Positions 1-9,264 of a stretch of 64,000 nt of DNA are shown here, in pieces. The stretch's first letter is position 1; every line of letters starts with the position of its first letter. Position numbers and translations under genes: made by a program. Below the pieces are notes generated by a model. The model ran no database searches and was not told the origin of the DNA. It was given only the letters and a program-made list of their open reading frames with translations. Origin of the DNA: CAIKMD01 sp963729935 (GTDB taxonomy: Bacteria; Pseudomonadota; Alphaproteobacteria; ATCC43930; CGMCC-115725); the NCBI GenBank assembly GCA_963729935.1, contig CAVSPW010000002.1, positions 1,116,001 to 1,180,000 on the forward strand. The letters run 5' to 3'.

Positions 1-694
1 TCGAGATCGAATTGAAACGCGGCATGTGCTTGGCCGTGTATTCGATGATGTCGGCGACGATCCGCATCGAAGGCGCGGGCGGATAGATATAGGTGTTCCG
101 GACCATGAACTCCTTGAGGATGTCGTTCTGGATCGTGCCCGAAAGCTGCGCGGGAGCGACGCCCTGCTCTTCGCCGGCGACGATGAAGGCCGCCAGCACC
201 GGCAGCACCGCGCCGTTCATGGTCATCGAGACGCTCATCCGGTCGAGCGGAATTCCGGCGAAGAGGATATTCATGTCCTCGACGCTGTCGATGGCGACGC
301 CGGCCTTGCCGACATCGCCCAGGACGCGGGGATGATCGCTGTCATAGCCGCGATGGGTGGCGAGATCGAAAGCGACGGAAAGCCCCTTCTGGCCCTGGCG
401 CAGGTTTTCGCGGAAGAACGCGTTCGATTCCTCGGCCGTCGAAAACCCGGCATATTGGCGCAAGGTCCAGGGCCGGTTCGCATACATGGTCGCGCGAACG
501 CCGCGCGTGAAGGGCGGAAAGCCCGGCAGGGTGCCGACGGTCTCCAGCCGCTCCAAATCCTCAGGCGTGTAGAGCGGCTTGACCGCGATCCCCTCGGGGG
601 TCTGCCAGGAAAGCGTGTCGACCGGCTTGCCGCCGAGCTCCTTCGCGGCCAGCGCCTTCCACGCCTCGAGGCTCTTTTCAGGGAAATCCGCCAT
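1..694 (-). CDS. Methylmalonyl-CoA mutase large subunit, N-terminal part (runs off the left edge)
   Basis: The reverse strand reads open from an ATG at 694 to the window edge (231 codons). It begins MADFPEKSLEAWKALAAKEL and contains the segments LYTPEDLERLETVGTLPGFP, PFTRGVRATMYANRPWTLRQ, YAGFSTAEESN and FDLATHRGYDSDHPRV. These are hallmarks of the TIM-barrel substrate domain of B12-dependent methylmalonyl-CoA mutase, which interconverts (R)-methylmalonyl-CoA and succinyl-CoA in propionate metabolism. The C-terminal B12-binding domain lies outside the window. Ethylmalonyl-CoA mutase and isobutyryl-CoA mutase are close relatives, but the N-terminal motif set fits the methylmalonyl type best. 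The gene is separated by 45 bp from the heme A synthase gene upstream on the same strand. Confidence 0.9.
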   Translation of the reverse strand, partial: MADFPEKSLEAWKALAAKELGGKPVDTLSWQTPEGIAVKPLYTPEDLERLETVGTLPGFPPFTRGVRATMYANRPWTLRQYAGFSTAEESNAFFRENLRQGQKGLSVAFDLATHRGYDSDHPRVLGDVGKAGVAIDSVEDMNILFAGIPLDRMSVSMTMNGAVLPVLAAFIVAGEEQGVAPAQLSGTIQNDILKEFMVRNTYIYPPAPSMRIVADIIEYTAKHMPRFNSIS

Positions 695-739
695 GCGCCG
701 ATTATAGCGCTTTTGCGGCCAAAGGGTCAGCGTGCGGTG

Positions 740-1777
740 CTAGCCGCGCCGCACCGCGTGCCGCACGACCAGCGCGGCGGTGACGAGGCAAAGCGCGCCT
801 GCCTGATGCGCCACGGCCAGCGGCAGCGGCACCACCAGCAACAGGGTCGAAATGCCGAGCGCCACTTGCAGGCAGGCAAAGAAGAAAAGCGCATGCAGCG
901 CCCATCGCGCAGCGGGCCCGAGCGCCGCGCGCCAGTTCGCAAGCCAGAGGATCGCGATCGCGAGCCAGGTGGTCTCGGCGAGGAGGCGATGATCGAACTG
1001 CACGCTGGTCAAATTCTCGAACCAATTGCGATACCACGGCGCGAGATGCCAATAGTCCGGCGGGACGAAATACCCTTCCATCAGCGGGAAGGTGTTGTCG
1101 AGATATCCGGCGCGCGTGCCGGCGACGAAGGCCCCGGCGACGAGCGTGAGAAAGACGAGGCCTAGGACAAGACTCGCGCCGCGGCGCAGCGCCCGCGGCG
1201 CGGCTTGAGGCCTTGCGCTCAGATCGAGCGCAACCCACAGCATGGCGAGATAAATGACGATCGCCATGGCGAGATGGGCCGCCAGCCGATACTGGCTCAC
1301 CTCGATGCGCGTCTCGAGGCCGCTTTCCACCATGTACCAGCCGAGCGCGCCCTGCAATCCGCCCAGCACGAAAAGTCCGGCAAGCTTCGGCGCGAGCGCG
1401 CGCGAAATCCGACCGCGCAGCAGGAAATAGAGAAAAGGAAGCGCGAAGGCGACGCCGATGAGCCGTCCCCACAGCCGGTGAAAATATTCCCAGAAATAGA
1501 TGTTCTTGAATTGGGCCAGATCCATATCGGCGTGGATCGCGCGATATTGCGGAATCGCCTGGTAGCGCGCGAAGGCGTCGTTCCATTGCGCTTCATTCAA
1601 GGGCGGCAGCACGCCCTCGATCGGCTGCCATTGCGTGATCGAGAGCCCCGATTCGGTGAGGCGGGTGATGCCGCCGATCATCACCATGAGGAAGATCATC
1701 GCGCAGCAAAAGAAAAGCCACCACGCGATCGCGCGTTCGCCCGAACCGGTTCGCGAGAGCGGCGCGAGGGCGACCAT
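740..1777 (-). CDS. ctaA: Heme A synthase (COX15/CtaA family)
   Basis: This 345-residue polytopic membrane protein oxidises the C8 methyl group of heme O to make heme A for aa3-type cytochrome oxidase. The hallmark stretch GGITRLTESGLSITQWQPIE, just after the first membrane segment, is typical of the alphaproteobacterial COX15 type. Further helices follow, with histidines in FHRLWGR, DHRLLAE and AHQAGAL that match the paired heme-ligand histidines. The frame stays open upstream to 2047, but that extension would run through the TerB-like gene and has no membrane-protein character. The ATG at 1777 gives the usual N-terminus just before the first helix. It lies 26 bp downstream of the TerB-like gene, so the two are probably co-transcribed. 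Confidence 0.92.
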   Translation of the reverse strand: MVALAPLSRTGSGERAIAWWLFFCCAMIFLMVMIGGITRLTESGLSITQWQPIEGVLPPLNEAQWNDAFARYQAIPQYRAIHADMDLAQFKNIYFWEYFHRLWGRLIGVAFALPFLYFLLRGRISRALAPKLAGLFVLGGLQGALGWYMVESGLETRIEVSQYRLAAHLAMAIVIYLAMLWVALDLSARPQAAPRALRRGASLVLGLVFLTLVAGAFVAGTRAGYLDNTFPLMEGYFVPPDYWHLAPWYRNWFENLTSVQFDHRLLAETTWLAIAILWLANWRAALGPAARWALHALFFFACLQVALGISTLLLVVPLPLAVAHQAGALCLVTAALVVRHAVRRG

Positions 1778-1803
1778 CGGCCCGGGGCGGATGCGGCCCG
1801 GGC

Positions 1804-2208
1804 TCAGGCGCGCGCGAAACGCGCGCGTGCGCCGCGCTCGATCGCGACCGCGACCAGGCGATCGAGGCTGAGCCGGTTCCGCAGCAATTCGAGGAGGCGC
1901 AAGGTTTCCTGGCTGATCTCGCCGCCCGCCGCCGCCACGTCGCAAGCGACCGCGTAAGCCGTCTCGCGCAGCTTCGCCGGGAGGGCCGTTTTGACGCTCT
2001 TCAACGCTTCTTCGAGCCCGGCGTCGCGGCCGAGCAAGGTAGCGCAAGCCTTCAGATCTTGGGTCAGGCGCTTCTTGTCGTAATCCGCGAAGATCGGCAG
2101 ATGGTTGACGAAATCGCCAATGATCCGCAACTCGGAATCCGCCATATCGTTGTCGGCGGCCGAAACCATGACCATGATGTAGATAAGCGCCGCTTGCGGG
2201 TCGATCAC
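1804..2208 (-). CDS. TerB-like helical protein
   Basis: A small all-helical protein of about 134 residues reading IDPQAALIYIMVMVSAADND, then MADSELRIIGDFVNHLP. The acidic AADNDMADSE motif and the general length fit the TerB/DjlA-like family, whose members carry metal-binding acidic residues and are named after tellurite resistance. The real role in most bacteria is unknown, and no other ter gene lies nearby. I place the start at a GTG (2208) because AAAGGGAA precedes it at good spacing; an in-frame ATG at 2229 would add seven residues. It probably heads the transcript that continues into ctaA. Confidence 0.7.
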   Translation of the reverse strand: MIDPQAALIYIMVMVSAADNDMADSELRIIGDFVNHLPIFADYDKKRLTQDLKACATLLGRDAGLEEALKSVKTALPAKLRETAYAVACDVAAAGGEISQETLRLLELLRNRLSLDRLVAVAIERGARARFARA

Positions 2209-2299
2209 AGGGTTCCCTTTCTGTTGCAATGGTCCGAGAGTGCCAATATTCGTGCCGCCGCTGTCAAGCGGCCTCGTCTTCGGCTAGACTTGCCGCACC

Positions 2300-2815
2300 A
2301 TGGAGCGAACGTCCATCACATTCCTGCTGCTCGGACTGGCGCTTGCCGGCTGCGTCGGCACCATTTCGGATTCCGCGACCCGGGACGCCGAGCGGCGCGC
2401 GCGGGCGGCTTTCGCGGAATGCAATACGGAATTGCGCAATGGCGTGCTGAAGAGTTATAGCCAGGCGGCCGACTGCGCGCGACCCAAAGTGCTCGCTGCG
2501 TATCAGGAAAACGGCTACCCCAACATGGATCTCATCGAGCTTGATCTCTATGCGCGCGGGCTCGGGGCGCGGCGCGTCGACGCGGGCGATACGACGCCGT
2601 CCGCCGTCAATCGTGACATCGCCGAACTCGACCGGCGCATCGCCGCGGAAGAACAGCGACGCCTCGATGCACGCCGCGCCACGAGCGGCGGGGCCCCGCC
2701 CGTGCCGCTCGCCCAACTGATGGCGGGGCTCGACGCGTTGACGACGACGAGCGCGCCGTTGCCGCCGCCCGGCAAGAATTGCATCAATGTCGGAAGCTTC
2801 ACGCATTGCGAATGA
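2300..2815 (+). CDS. Predicted lipoprotein of unknown function
   Basis: The 171-residue product starts with a short signal peptide ending in the lipobox LALAGC (Cys18), so it is predicted to be lipidated and anchored facing the periplasm. The mature part has three more cysteines. Two of them (in AECNTEL and AADCARPK) are about 20 residues apart in the first half, and the others (NCINVGSFTHCE) close the C-terminus, so disulfides are plausible. The middle is helical and charged (AELDRRIAAEEQRRLDARRA). No enzyme motif is visible and I do not recognise the family. It is convergent with the helicase gene, which ends 25 bp away. Confidence 0.65.
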   Translation: MERTSITFLLLGLALAGCVGTISDSATRDAERRARAAFAECNTELRNGVLKSYSQAADCARPKVLAAYQENGYPNMDLIELDLYARGLGARRVDAGDTTPSAVNRDIAELDRRIAAEEQRRLDARRATSGGAPPVPLAQLMAGLDALTTTSAPLPPPGKNCINVGSFTHCE

Positions 2816-2840
2816 GCGTGGCCGCCTGATTTATTTCTGA

Positions 2841-5585
2841 CTATTTCTGGCCGAGAAATTCTTCGGTGCGCGCCACGGCCTCTTTGAGGCCGAGCCGTTC
2901 GACCGCGACGCCTTCGGGGAAGGCGCCGAGCAGGCGCGAGGGCATCATCCGGTCGAGCAAGACGAACACGCCCGAATCATCCGCGCGCCGAACCAGGCGG
3001 CCAAAAGCCTGGCGCAAACGCAGCCGCGTCAGCCGGTCGTCATAGGCCGAGCCGCCGAAACGCGCGCGCCGCGCCTTGTGCAGAATATCCGGCCTGGGCC
3101 AAGGGACGCGGTCGAAGACGATGAGGCGCAGCGAGCGTCCCGGCACGTCGATCCCGTCGCGCAACGCATCCGTACCGAGCAAACAGGCATTCTCCTCGGC
3201 GCGGAAAATGTCGACAAGCGTTGCCGTATCCATCGCATCGACATGCTGGGCAAGAAGCGTCAGGCCCGCCTCGGCCAGGGGCGCGGCGATGCGTTCATGC
3301 ACGGCCCTGAGCCGCGTGATCGCGGTGAAAAGCCCGAGCGCCCCGCCGCCGGCGGCATCGAACAGGGCGCGATAGGCGCCCGCCACCTGGCTCGTGTCTT
3401 CGCGCCGCACATCGTTGACGATGAAGACGCGGGTTTGCGCCTTGTAATCGAAGGGCGAGGCTACGCGCGCGCGCAACGGCTTGCCCGCGAGATGATGCGC
3501 GCCGGTGCGCGCTTCGGCGGCTTCCCAGTCGCGCACCGGATCGCCGCTGCCGTCGGTCAAGGTCGCCGAGGTGATGAGAATTCCGTGCGCGTCCTTCATC
3601 ACGTGCTCGGCGAAGGGCCGCATCGGATCGACCCAGTGCCGGTACATGCCGACATCGAACTCGGTGCCATCGCTGCGCTCGAGCGCCAGCCAGTCGACGA
3701 AATCCGCGGCGGGTTCGGATTCGATCGTGGCGAGCATATGCCGCCAGCCCCCGATCTCGATCATGCCGCGCCGGTGCAGGCCGCGCAGCATCGCTTCGAT
3801 GCGCAGGCGGGTACCGCTGTCGAGATCGGACGCATCTTGCTCGAGCCGCGCCGCAAGGCGCCGGATCAGCACGCGTATCGGCTCTTCGATCGCGCCGAGC
3901 CTTGCCGCCAAGCCGCGCGCGGCGGCAGGCAGCTCATCGAGCCAGGGGCGAAGCTCGGCCTCGAGCGTATAGGCCTGGTCGCGCGACGGCGCTCGTGCCA
4001 GCACTTGCTGACGCACGACGCCGAGAAACGCTTCGAACGCGCCTTGCGGGCGGCCGTCGCCCAAGCGCTGCGCCCAGCCTTCGCCCGGGAGAACGCGCGC
4101 GGCAGCGAGTACGTCTTGAAGCGCCTTTTCGGCCGCGCCGTCGCCCGCGACCAAATCCTCGATGCGTCGGCGCAGGCCGCGCGCCCGCGAGCGGCCGCGC
4201 TCATCCGCGCCGATGAGCCAGCGCCGCAACTCCGCGCCCTCGCGGCCCGATAGCGCCAAGGAGAACGCATTGTCGGCCGCGTCGAACAGATGATGCCCTT
4301 CATCGAAGACATAGCGCGTCGGCACGGACGCATCGTCGAGCCCGCCCAAAGCCGCCTGGATCATCACGAGCGCATGATTGGCAACGACGATGCGCGCGCG
4401 GCGCGCGCGGCGCAGGTTCTTCTCGATGAAGCAGCGGTGATAGTGCGGACAGGCGGAATGAATGCACTCCCCGCGCCGATCGGCGAGCGCGATGGTCTGC
4501 GCGCGGCCGGCGAGTTCGGGAAGCCAGCCCGCGAAATCGCCGCCGACCATATCGCCATCGCGCGTCGCCGCGATCCAGCGCGCCAAAAGGCCTAGCGCCA
4601 CCGCGTCATAAGGACGCATCGGCAGAAGCGCGACGCTTTCCTCGTAATTGAGGAGGCAGAGATAATTCTCTCGCCCCTTGCGGATGACGACGCGACGGTT
4701 CTTCTCCGACGGATCGGGATAGAGCCGGTCGAGCTCGGCGGCGATCTGATGTTGCAGGTTGCGCGTATAAGTCGAGATCCAGACCGCGCCTTCGTTCTTT
4801 TCGGCCCAAAGGCTGGCCGGCGCGATATAGCCGAGCGTCTTGCCGACGCCGGTTCCCGCCTCCGCCAGGACGAGATGCGGCGCGTCGGGCCAATCGCGCG
4901 GCCGGAACGCGGCGCTCACCGCCGCGGCATAATCCGCTTGCTGCGGACGCGGTTCCGCGTCCGCGCCCAAGAGCTCGGCGAGCCGCAGCCGCGCTTCGCG
5001 TTCCTCGACCGGAATATTTCCGGGCGGCGGCTCGGGCGCGTATTCCGACCATTCCGGTAGCTTGCGCCAGGGCGCGAGCCCGGCGGGCGCGCCGCCCTGC
5101 CTATCCGGACCGAGCGCCGAGAGGACCGCCCCGGCCCAGCCCCAGCCCCCTTTATCCATCGCCATCGCGACGGCGCGCGCCTCGCCATCGGCGCGGCGCG
5201 AAAGCTCCACCAGCAATGCCGCGGCCGAGGCAAGGAGCGCCAGAGCCTCGCCTTCGAGGCCCGTGACTACCGGCAAGCTCAACGCCGCGGCCAAACCCCG
5301 CGGCGTCGGCAGGCAAAAGCCCGCGGGCCGAACAAAAGCATAGAGTTCAAGCAGATCGAGCGCTGGAAATCCCGCGACGCCGAGCCGCGCGGCGGTCGCG
5401 CGCGCATGGCACACGAAAGGCGGCGCTGCCTTGGCGCGCTTGGCGGCTTCGGCGCGGCTCAGGATCTCGACCTCGCCCTCGGGCGAGAGCCAGACCGCGT
5501 TGGCCGGACCCGCCACGAGCGCTGCGGCTGCGGGGAGAACGACCCCGTCGCCTCTCGGTGTCTCGGCTTGTCGGATGGGGCGCAC
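2841..5585 (-). CDS. ATP-dependent DNA helicase, DinG/XPD-like superfamily 2
   Basis: A large helicase of about 914 residues. Motif I is EAGTGVGKTLGYIAPASLWA, motif II is FDEGHHLFD (a DEGH variant of the XPD/DinG DEAH box), and the C-terminal motifs are LLGTDALRDGIDVPG and QAFGRLVRR. Cysteines in CLLNYEE and in CIHSACPHYHRC sit between motifs I and II, where DinG and XPD carry the 4Fe-4S cluster. It probably unwinds 5'-3' and removes R-loops or other structures during repair. The open frame extends to 5762, but the upstream part overlaps the divergent pyrD and is low-complexity. I therefore use the GTG at 5585, although no strong ribosome site precedes it. No alphaproteobacterial LexA site (GTTC-N7-GTTC) is seen upstream. 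Confidence 0.85.
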   Translation of the reverse strand: MRPIRQAETPRGDGVVLPAAAALVAGPANAVWLSPEGEVEILSRAEAAKRAKAAPPFVCHARATAARLGVAGFPALDLLELYAFVRPAGFCLPTPRGLAAALSLPVVTGLEGEALALLASAAALLVELSRRADGEARAVAMAMDKGGWGWAGAVLSALGPDRQGGAPAGLAPWRKLPEWSEYAPEPPPGNIPVEEREARLRLAELLGADAEPRPQQADYAAAVSAAFRPRDWPDAPHLVLAEAGTGVGKTLGYIAPASLWAEKNEGAVWISTYTRNLQHQIAAELDRLYPDPSEKNRRVVIRKGRENYLCLLNYEESVALLPMRPYDAVALGLLARWIAATRDGDMVGGDFAGWLPELAGRAQTIALADRRGECIHSACPHYHRCFIEKNLRRARRARIVVANHALVMIQAALGGLDDASVPTRYVFDEGHHLFDAADNAFSLALSGREGAELRRWLIGADERGRSRARGLRRRIEDLVAGDGAAEKALQDVLAAARVLPGEGWAQRLGDGRPQGAFEAFLGVVRQQVLARAPSRDQAYTLEAELRPWLDELPAAARGLAARLGAIEEPIRVLIRRLAARLEQDASDLDSGTRLRIEAMLRGLHRRGMIEIGGWRHMLATIESEPAADFVDWLALERSDGTEFDVGMYRHWVDPMRPFAEHVMKDAHGILITSATLTDGSGDPVRDWEAAEARTGAHHLAGKPLRARVASPFDYKAQTRVFIVNDVRREDTSQVAGAYRALFDAAGGGALGLFTAITRLRAVHERIAAPLAEAGLTLLAQHVDAMDTATLVDIFRAEENACLLGTDALRDGIDVPGRSLRLIVFDRVPWPRPDILHKARRARFGGSAYDDRLTRLRLRQAFGRLVRRADDSGVFVLLDRMMPSRLLGAFPEGVAVERLGLKEAVARTEEFLGQK

Positions 5586-5650
5586 AGCCGAGGATATAGA
5601 GGTTTCGCCGGCCCTTGTCGCGGGCGCCGCCGCTGCGCTAGCGTGCGAAC

Positions 5651-6739
5651 ATGCCTTCGCTGTTCGACCTCGCGCTGCCGCTGGCGCGGATGCTGCCGCC
5701 CGAAACGGCACATTGGATGACGCTTCGCGCGCTCGGCGCCGGGCTGGCGCCCAAGGCCGCACAGACCGACCCAGCCTGCCTCGCCGTCAAACTGTGGCGC
5801 CGGAATTTTTCGAATCCCGTCGGCCTCGCCGCGGGCTTCGACAAGGACGCGGAAGTTCCCGACACCATGCTCGCTTTGGGCTTCGGCTTCGTCGAGGTTG
5901 GCACGATCACGCCGCTGCCGCAAAAAGGCAATCCGAGGCCGCGCATTTTCCGTCTTGCTGAAGACGGCGCCGTGATCAATCGCCTGGGATTCAACAGCGC
6001 CGGTCTCGAGATCGCGGCGCGACGGCTTGCCTTGCGGCGCGACAAGGGCGGGATCGTCGGCGCCAATATCGGCAAGAACCGCGACACGCGCGACGATATC
6101 GCGGACTATGTCGAGGGCGTGCGCGTCTTGGCGCCCCTGATCGATTATTTGACTGTCAACGTGTCTTCGCCCAACACGCCGGGCTTGCGCGATCTTCAGC
6201 GCAAGAGCGCCGTCACGAGTCTGATCGCGCGCCTCCTCGATGCGCGCGCGCGCGCGACGCCGCGTAATCCGCCGCCGCTCTTGCTCAAGATCGCACCCGA
6301 TCTCTCGGCCGAGGAGCGCGCCGACCTCGCCGAGGTCGCGCTCAGCGCCGGCATCGACGGCTTGGTCATCGCCAACACCACCGTGGCGCGCCCCGCGAGC
6401 CTTCACAGCCGCTTTTCACATGAGCCCGGCGGATTGAGCGGCCGGCCGCTCTTTGCGCCCTCGACCGCCCTGCTCTCGGAGATGTACCGGCTCACCGGCG
6501 CGAAGCTGCCCCTGATCGGCGTCGGCGGGATCGCCTCGGGCGCCGACGCCTACAAGAAGATCCGCGCCGGCGCGAGCCTGGTGCAGCTCTATACGGCGCT
6601 CGTCTATCAGGGACCCGGCCTCGTGCAGCGCATCAAGCGCGATCTCGCGGCCCTTTTGGCGCGCGACGGCTTCACCTCGATCACCGCGGCGATCGGCGCC
6701 GACGCGCATTTGCCCTCGACCACGCCGCATGGTCTCTGA
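5651..6739 (+). CDS. pyrD: Dihydroorotate dehydrogenase (quinone), class 2
   Basis: The 362-residue enzyme oxidises dihydroorotate to orotate in pyrimidine synthesis, using FMN and passing electrons to membrane quinone. Visible family motifs are NPVGLAAGFDKDAEV, GFGFVEVGTITPLPQKGNP, VINRLGFNSAG, VNVSSPNTPGLRDLQ (with the class 2 catalytic serine) and LIGVGGIASGADAYKKIRAG for phosphate binding of FMN. The N-terminal helical extension (LFDLALPLARMLPPETAHWM) is the membrane-association segment that distinguishes class 2. It overlaps the HAD gene by 11 bp, so the two are translationally linked. The helicase gene is divergent, with a 65-bp gap. Confidence 0.95.
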   Translation: MPSLFDLALPLARMLPPETAHWMTLRALGAGLAPKAAQTDPACLAVKLWRRNFSNPVGLAAGFDKDAEVPDTMLALGFGFVEVGTITPLPQKGNPRPRIFRLAEDGAVINRLGFNSAGLEIAARRLALRRDKGGIVGANIGKNRDTRDDIADYVEGVRVLAPLIDYLTVNVSSPNTPGLRDLQRKSAVTSLIARLLDARARATPRNPPPLLLKIAPDLSAEERADLAEVALSAGIDGLVIANTTVARPASLHSRFSHEPGGLSGRPLFAPSTALLSEMYRLTGAKLPLIGVGGIASGADAYKKIRAGASLVQLYTALVYQGPGLVQRIKRDLAALLARDGFTSITAAIGADAHLPSTTPHGL

Positions 6740-7607
6740 ACCCCGCCTGCTCGCCGGCATCGGCGAGATTGCCGATTCCTATGACGGCTTCATCCTCGAT
6801 GTCTGGGGCGTGCTGCATGACGGGTTGAGGCCGTTTCCCGGCGTGATCGAGGCGCTGACGCAGATCAAAGACCAGGGCAAGCGGACGGTCGTCCTATCCA
6901 ACGCGCCGCGCCGCGCCGCGCCGGTCGCGAACCGGCTCACCGAGATCGGGATTCCGCCTTCGCTCTATGACCATATCCACACCTCGGGCGAGGAGACCTG
7001 GCAGCATCTGAACCGGCGCGACGACCCGTTTTATGCGGCGCTCGGGCGGCTGTGTTATCTCATCGCGCCGCCGCGCGACAATGGCGTGATGGACGGGCTC
7101 GACTTCGAGCGCGTCGAGGATATCGCCGATGCGGAATTCGTCTTCAATACCGGACCCTGGGGATGGGACGAGGACGTGGCGCGCTACGAAGCGATGTTGC
7201 GAGGCGCACGGGAGCGCGATCTTCCGATGGTCTGCGCCAATCCGGATCTCGTCGTGCATCATCAGGGACGGCGCGCCATCTGCGCCGGCGCGATCGCGCA
7301 GCGCTACGAGCAACTGGGCGGCACTGTGCGCTGGCACGGCAAGCCCTTTGCCGCGATCTACGATACGGCGCTCACGCTTCTCGATGTCCGCGATCGGCAC
7401 CGCATCCTGGCGATCGGCGACAGCTTGCGCACCGACATCGCCGGCGCGACCGGCGCCGGGATCGACAGCGTCCTGGTCGCGGCGGGGATCCATCACGCGG
7501 AATTCGGCGCGCCGCCCGGCGAGTTGCCGGATCGCGACGCGCTCAACAAGATGGTGGCCGCGGCCGGGATCATCCCCAAGGCGGCGATGGCGGAGCTGCG
7601 TTGGTAA
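6729..7607 (+). CDS. HAD-superfamily hydrolase, class IIA (TIGR01459-like)
   Basis: The 292-residue protein has the HAD signature FILDVWGVLHDG (motif I, residues 18-29), a motif II region VVLSNAPRRA and a motif IV region LAIGDSLRTDIAGA. The large class IIA cap lies between them. It resembles the NagD-like family seen beside pyrD or other nucleotide genes in alphaproteobacteria. The substrate is unknown; a sugar phosphate or nucleotide is the usual guess. The start ATG lies inside the end of pyrD in another frame, so expression is coupled to pyrimidine synthesis. It ends 1 bp before the stop of the convergent gene. Confidence 0.8.
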   Translation: MVSEPRLLAGIGEIADSYDGFILDVWGVLHDGLRPFPGVIEALTQIKDQGKRTVVLSNAPRRAAPVANRLTEIGIPPSLYDHIHTSGEETWQHLNRRDDPFYAALGRLCYLIAPPRDNGVMDGLDFERVEDIADAEFVFNTGPWGWDEDVARYEAMLRGARERDLPMVCANPDLVVHHQGRRAICAGAIAQRYEQLGGTVRWHGKPFAAIYDTALTLLDVRDRHRILAIGDSLRTDIAGATGAGIDSVLVAAGIHHAEFGAPPGELPDRDALNKMVAAAGIIPKAAMAELRW

Positions 7608-7608
7608 G

Positions 7609-7965
7609 CTAGTGGCCGCCGTGATCGGCGCGGCGCAGGATCGCCTCGGCGAGGCCGGTCTCGTAGCCGAGACCCGCTGAAGTCAGGAATGCCGCATCGG
7701 GAAACATCGACTTGATCAGTCCTTTGCGCTCCAGCGCCACCCAGGCCGCCGGATTGAAGAGGCCCGAGGCATCACGCGTCATCACCACCGCCTCGCCGAG
7801 ATGGAAATGATCGCCATGGGGGTGCGGCAGGTTGTCGATGAGAACGCCCTCCCCTTCCGTCTTGGCGTGATCCGGCAGACGGGCCAATGCCTGGAGGAGG
7901 GTCAGGGTCCTCAATTGCAGCGGGTTGAGGTTGAGCGGGTTACGTTTTGATGCCATGCGCGCCAT
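7609..7965 (-). CDS. Conserved-looking hypothetical protein
   Basis: A 118-residue soluble protein with no signal peptide or membrane segment. Readable features are an N-terminal helix NPLQLRTLTLLQALARLP, a histidine-rich turn NLPHPHGDHFHLGEAVV that could bind metal, and a C-terminal part AAWVALERKGLIKSMFPDAA that resembles a winged-helix-like recognition segment. The tail ends RADHGGH. I do not recognise a named family. The coding frame is consistent in codon use with its neighbours. An alternative ATG at 7956 would remove three residues. It is convergent with the HAD gene. Confidence 0.6.
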   Translation of the reverse strand: MARMASKRNPLNLNPLQLRTLTLLQALARLPDHAKTEGEGVLIDNLPHPHGDHFHLGEAVVMTRDASGLFNPAAWVALERKGLIKSMFPDAAFLTSAGLGYETGLAEAILRRADHGGH

Positions 7966-8046
7966 GATAGACCGGCATCCGGCAGAAGGAAAAGCTCCCC
8001 GAGCGTGACGGCGCGGGGCGCCTCATGGCAAGGTGGTGAGCGAACG

Positions 8047-9252
8047 ATGTGGTACGCAGAGGCAGCAACCCTTGTGAGACGCTCCGCCGCGCTGGCCGTA
8101 ATGGCCGGCGCGCTCGTGGCCGGCTTTGCCGCGGCGGCGCGGGCGCAATATCTCGTCAGCGGCAATGACGAGAAACGGAGCTGGGACGAAAACTCCCGGG
8201 TTCTCGTTCTGCCGCCCGGCAAGGATACGGTCTCAATCATCGATATCCGCAATCGTGTCGAGCCGCGCATCATCGCCACTCTCCCGCTGATGAACACGAT
8301 TTCGGGCCCGCCGACCAATCTCGCGATCACGCCCAATAATCGCCTCGCGCTCGTCGCCAACGGACTCGATTGGTTGCCCGATGGCGAGAGCTGGAAGCCG
8401 GCCCCCGACGACAAGGTTTTCGTTATCGATCTGACCACCGCGCCGCCGCGTGCGATAGCGACCATCGCCGTGGGCAAAGAGCCGGCCGGCATGGCGATCA
8501 ATCACGCCGGCACGCTCGCGCTTCTCGCCAATCGCGGCGACAATTCGGTGAGCGTCCTGAGCATCGACGGCAAGACCGTCAAGCTTGCCGACACGGTCGC
8601 GCTTTCGGAGCAGGGAACGCCCAGGCTCGATGCGAGCTCGGTCGCCATCACGCCCGACGGCAAGCGCGCGCTCGTAACCTTGAGCCTTGTCGACAGGGTG
8701 GAGCTTCTCGCCGTCGATGGCGCGAAGGTCACCGATACGGGCTATGCCATGGCCACCGGGCTTCATCCCTCCAATGTGCAGATCACACCCGACGGCAAAC
8801 TGGGTCTGGTCAACAATCAAGGCGTCGGCACCTCGGACGGACAGGCCGACACGGTCGCGGTGATCGATCTCGAGGAGAACCCGCCGCGCGTCATCGATCA
8901 GATCGTTGTCGGCGACGGACCGGAAGGACTGGCCGTCAGCCCGGTCGGCGGTTATGCCGCAACCATTCTCCTCAACGGCTCGGCCAGCCCCCGAACCGAG
9001 TTCTTTCATCACGATCAGTCGTTGATTGCGCTGTTGCGCATCGAGGGCAAGAGAGTGCGCAAGGTCGCAGAGGCCGAAATCGGCCCGGTCGCCGAAGGCG
9101 TCGCCTTCAGCCCCGATGGGCGGTTTCTCTATGTCGGCAGCTTTGTCGACAGCAAGATCACGATCCTGCGCATTCAAGGCACCAAGCTTGTGCCGGTGGG
9201 CGAGCTCGCTCTCGCGGGCCATCCCGCCTCGTTACGCGGCAGCACGCCGTAG
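8047..9252 (+). CDS. Secreted YVTN-type beta-propeller protein
   Basis: A 401-residue protein with a signal peptide (hydrophobic AALAVMAGALVAGFAAAA, likely cleaved at ARA-QY). It is followed by repeated blades carrying motifs such as VFVIDLTTAPPRAIATI, VGKEPAGMAINHAGTLAL, SVAITPDGKRALVTLS, VQITPDGKLGLVNN and VAFSPDGRFLYVGSF. These are lactonase/YVTN-like seven-bladed propeller repeats found in periplasmic scaffold or redox-associated proteins. The start at 8047 follows AAGGTGGTGAG; an upstream in-frame start would spoil the signal peptide. A zinc alcohol dehydrogenase gene begins 12 bp downstream, so the pair is probably an operon. The ligand or partner cannot be read from sequence. Confidence 0.8.
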   Translation: MWYAEAATLVRRSAALAVMAGALVAGFAAAARAQYLVSGNDEKRSWDENSRVLVLPPGKDTVSIIDIRNRVEPRIIATLPLMNTISGPPTNLAITPNNRLALVANGLDWLPDGESWKPAPDDKVFVIDLTTAPPRAIATIAVGKEPAGMAINHAGTLALLANRGDNSVSVLSIDGKTVKLADTVALSEQGTPRLDASSVAITPDGKRALVTLSLVDRVELLAVDGAKVTDTGYAMATGLHPSNVQITPDGKLGLVNNQGVGTSDGQADTVAVIDLEENPPRVIDQIVVGDGPEGLAVSPVGGYAATILLNGSASPRTEFFHHDQSLIALLRIEGKRVRKVAEAEIGPVAEGVAFSPDGRFLYVGSFVDSKITILRIQGTKLVPVGELALAGHPASLRGSTP

Positions 9253-9264
9253 GAGCGCCCGACG

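Noticed and set aside
1778..2047. A longer N-terminus for heme A synthase
   Set aside because: It would overlap the TerB-like gene and adds basic, non-membrane residues; the family starts just before the first helix.
5586..5650. A LexA site upstream of the DinG-like helicase
   Set aside because: No GTTC-N7-GTTC pattern is found in the shared promoter region with pyrD.
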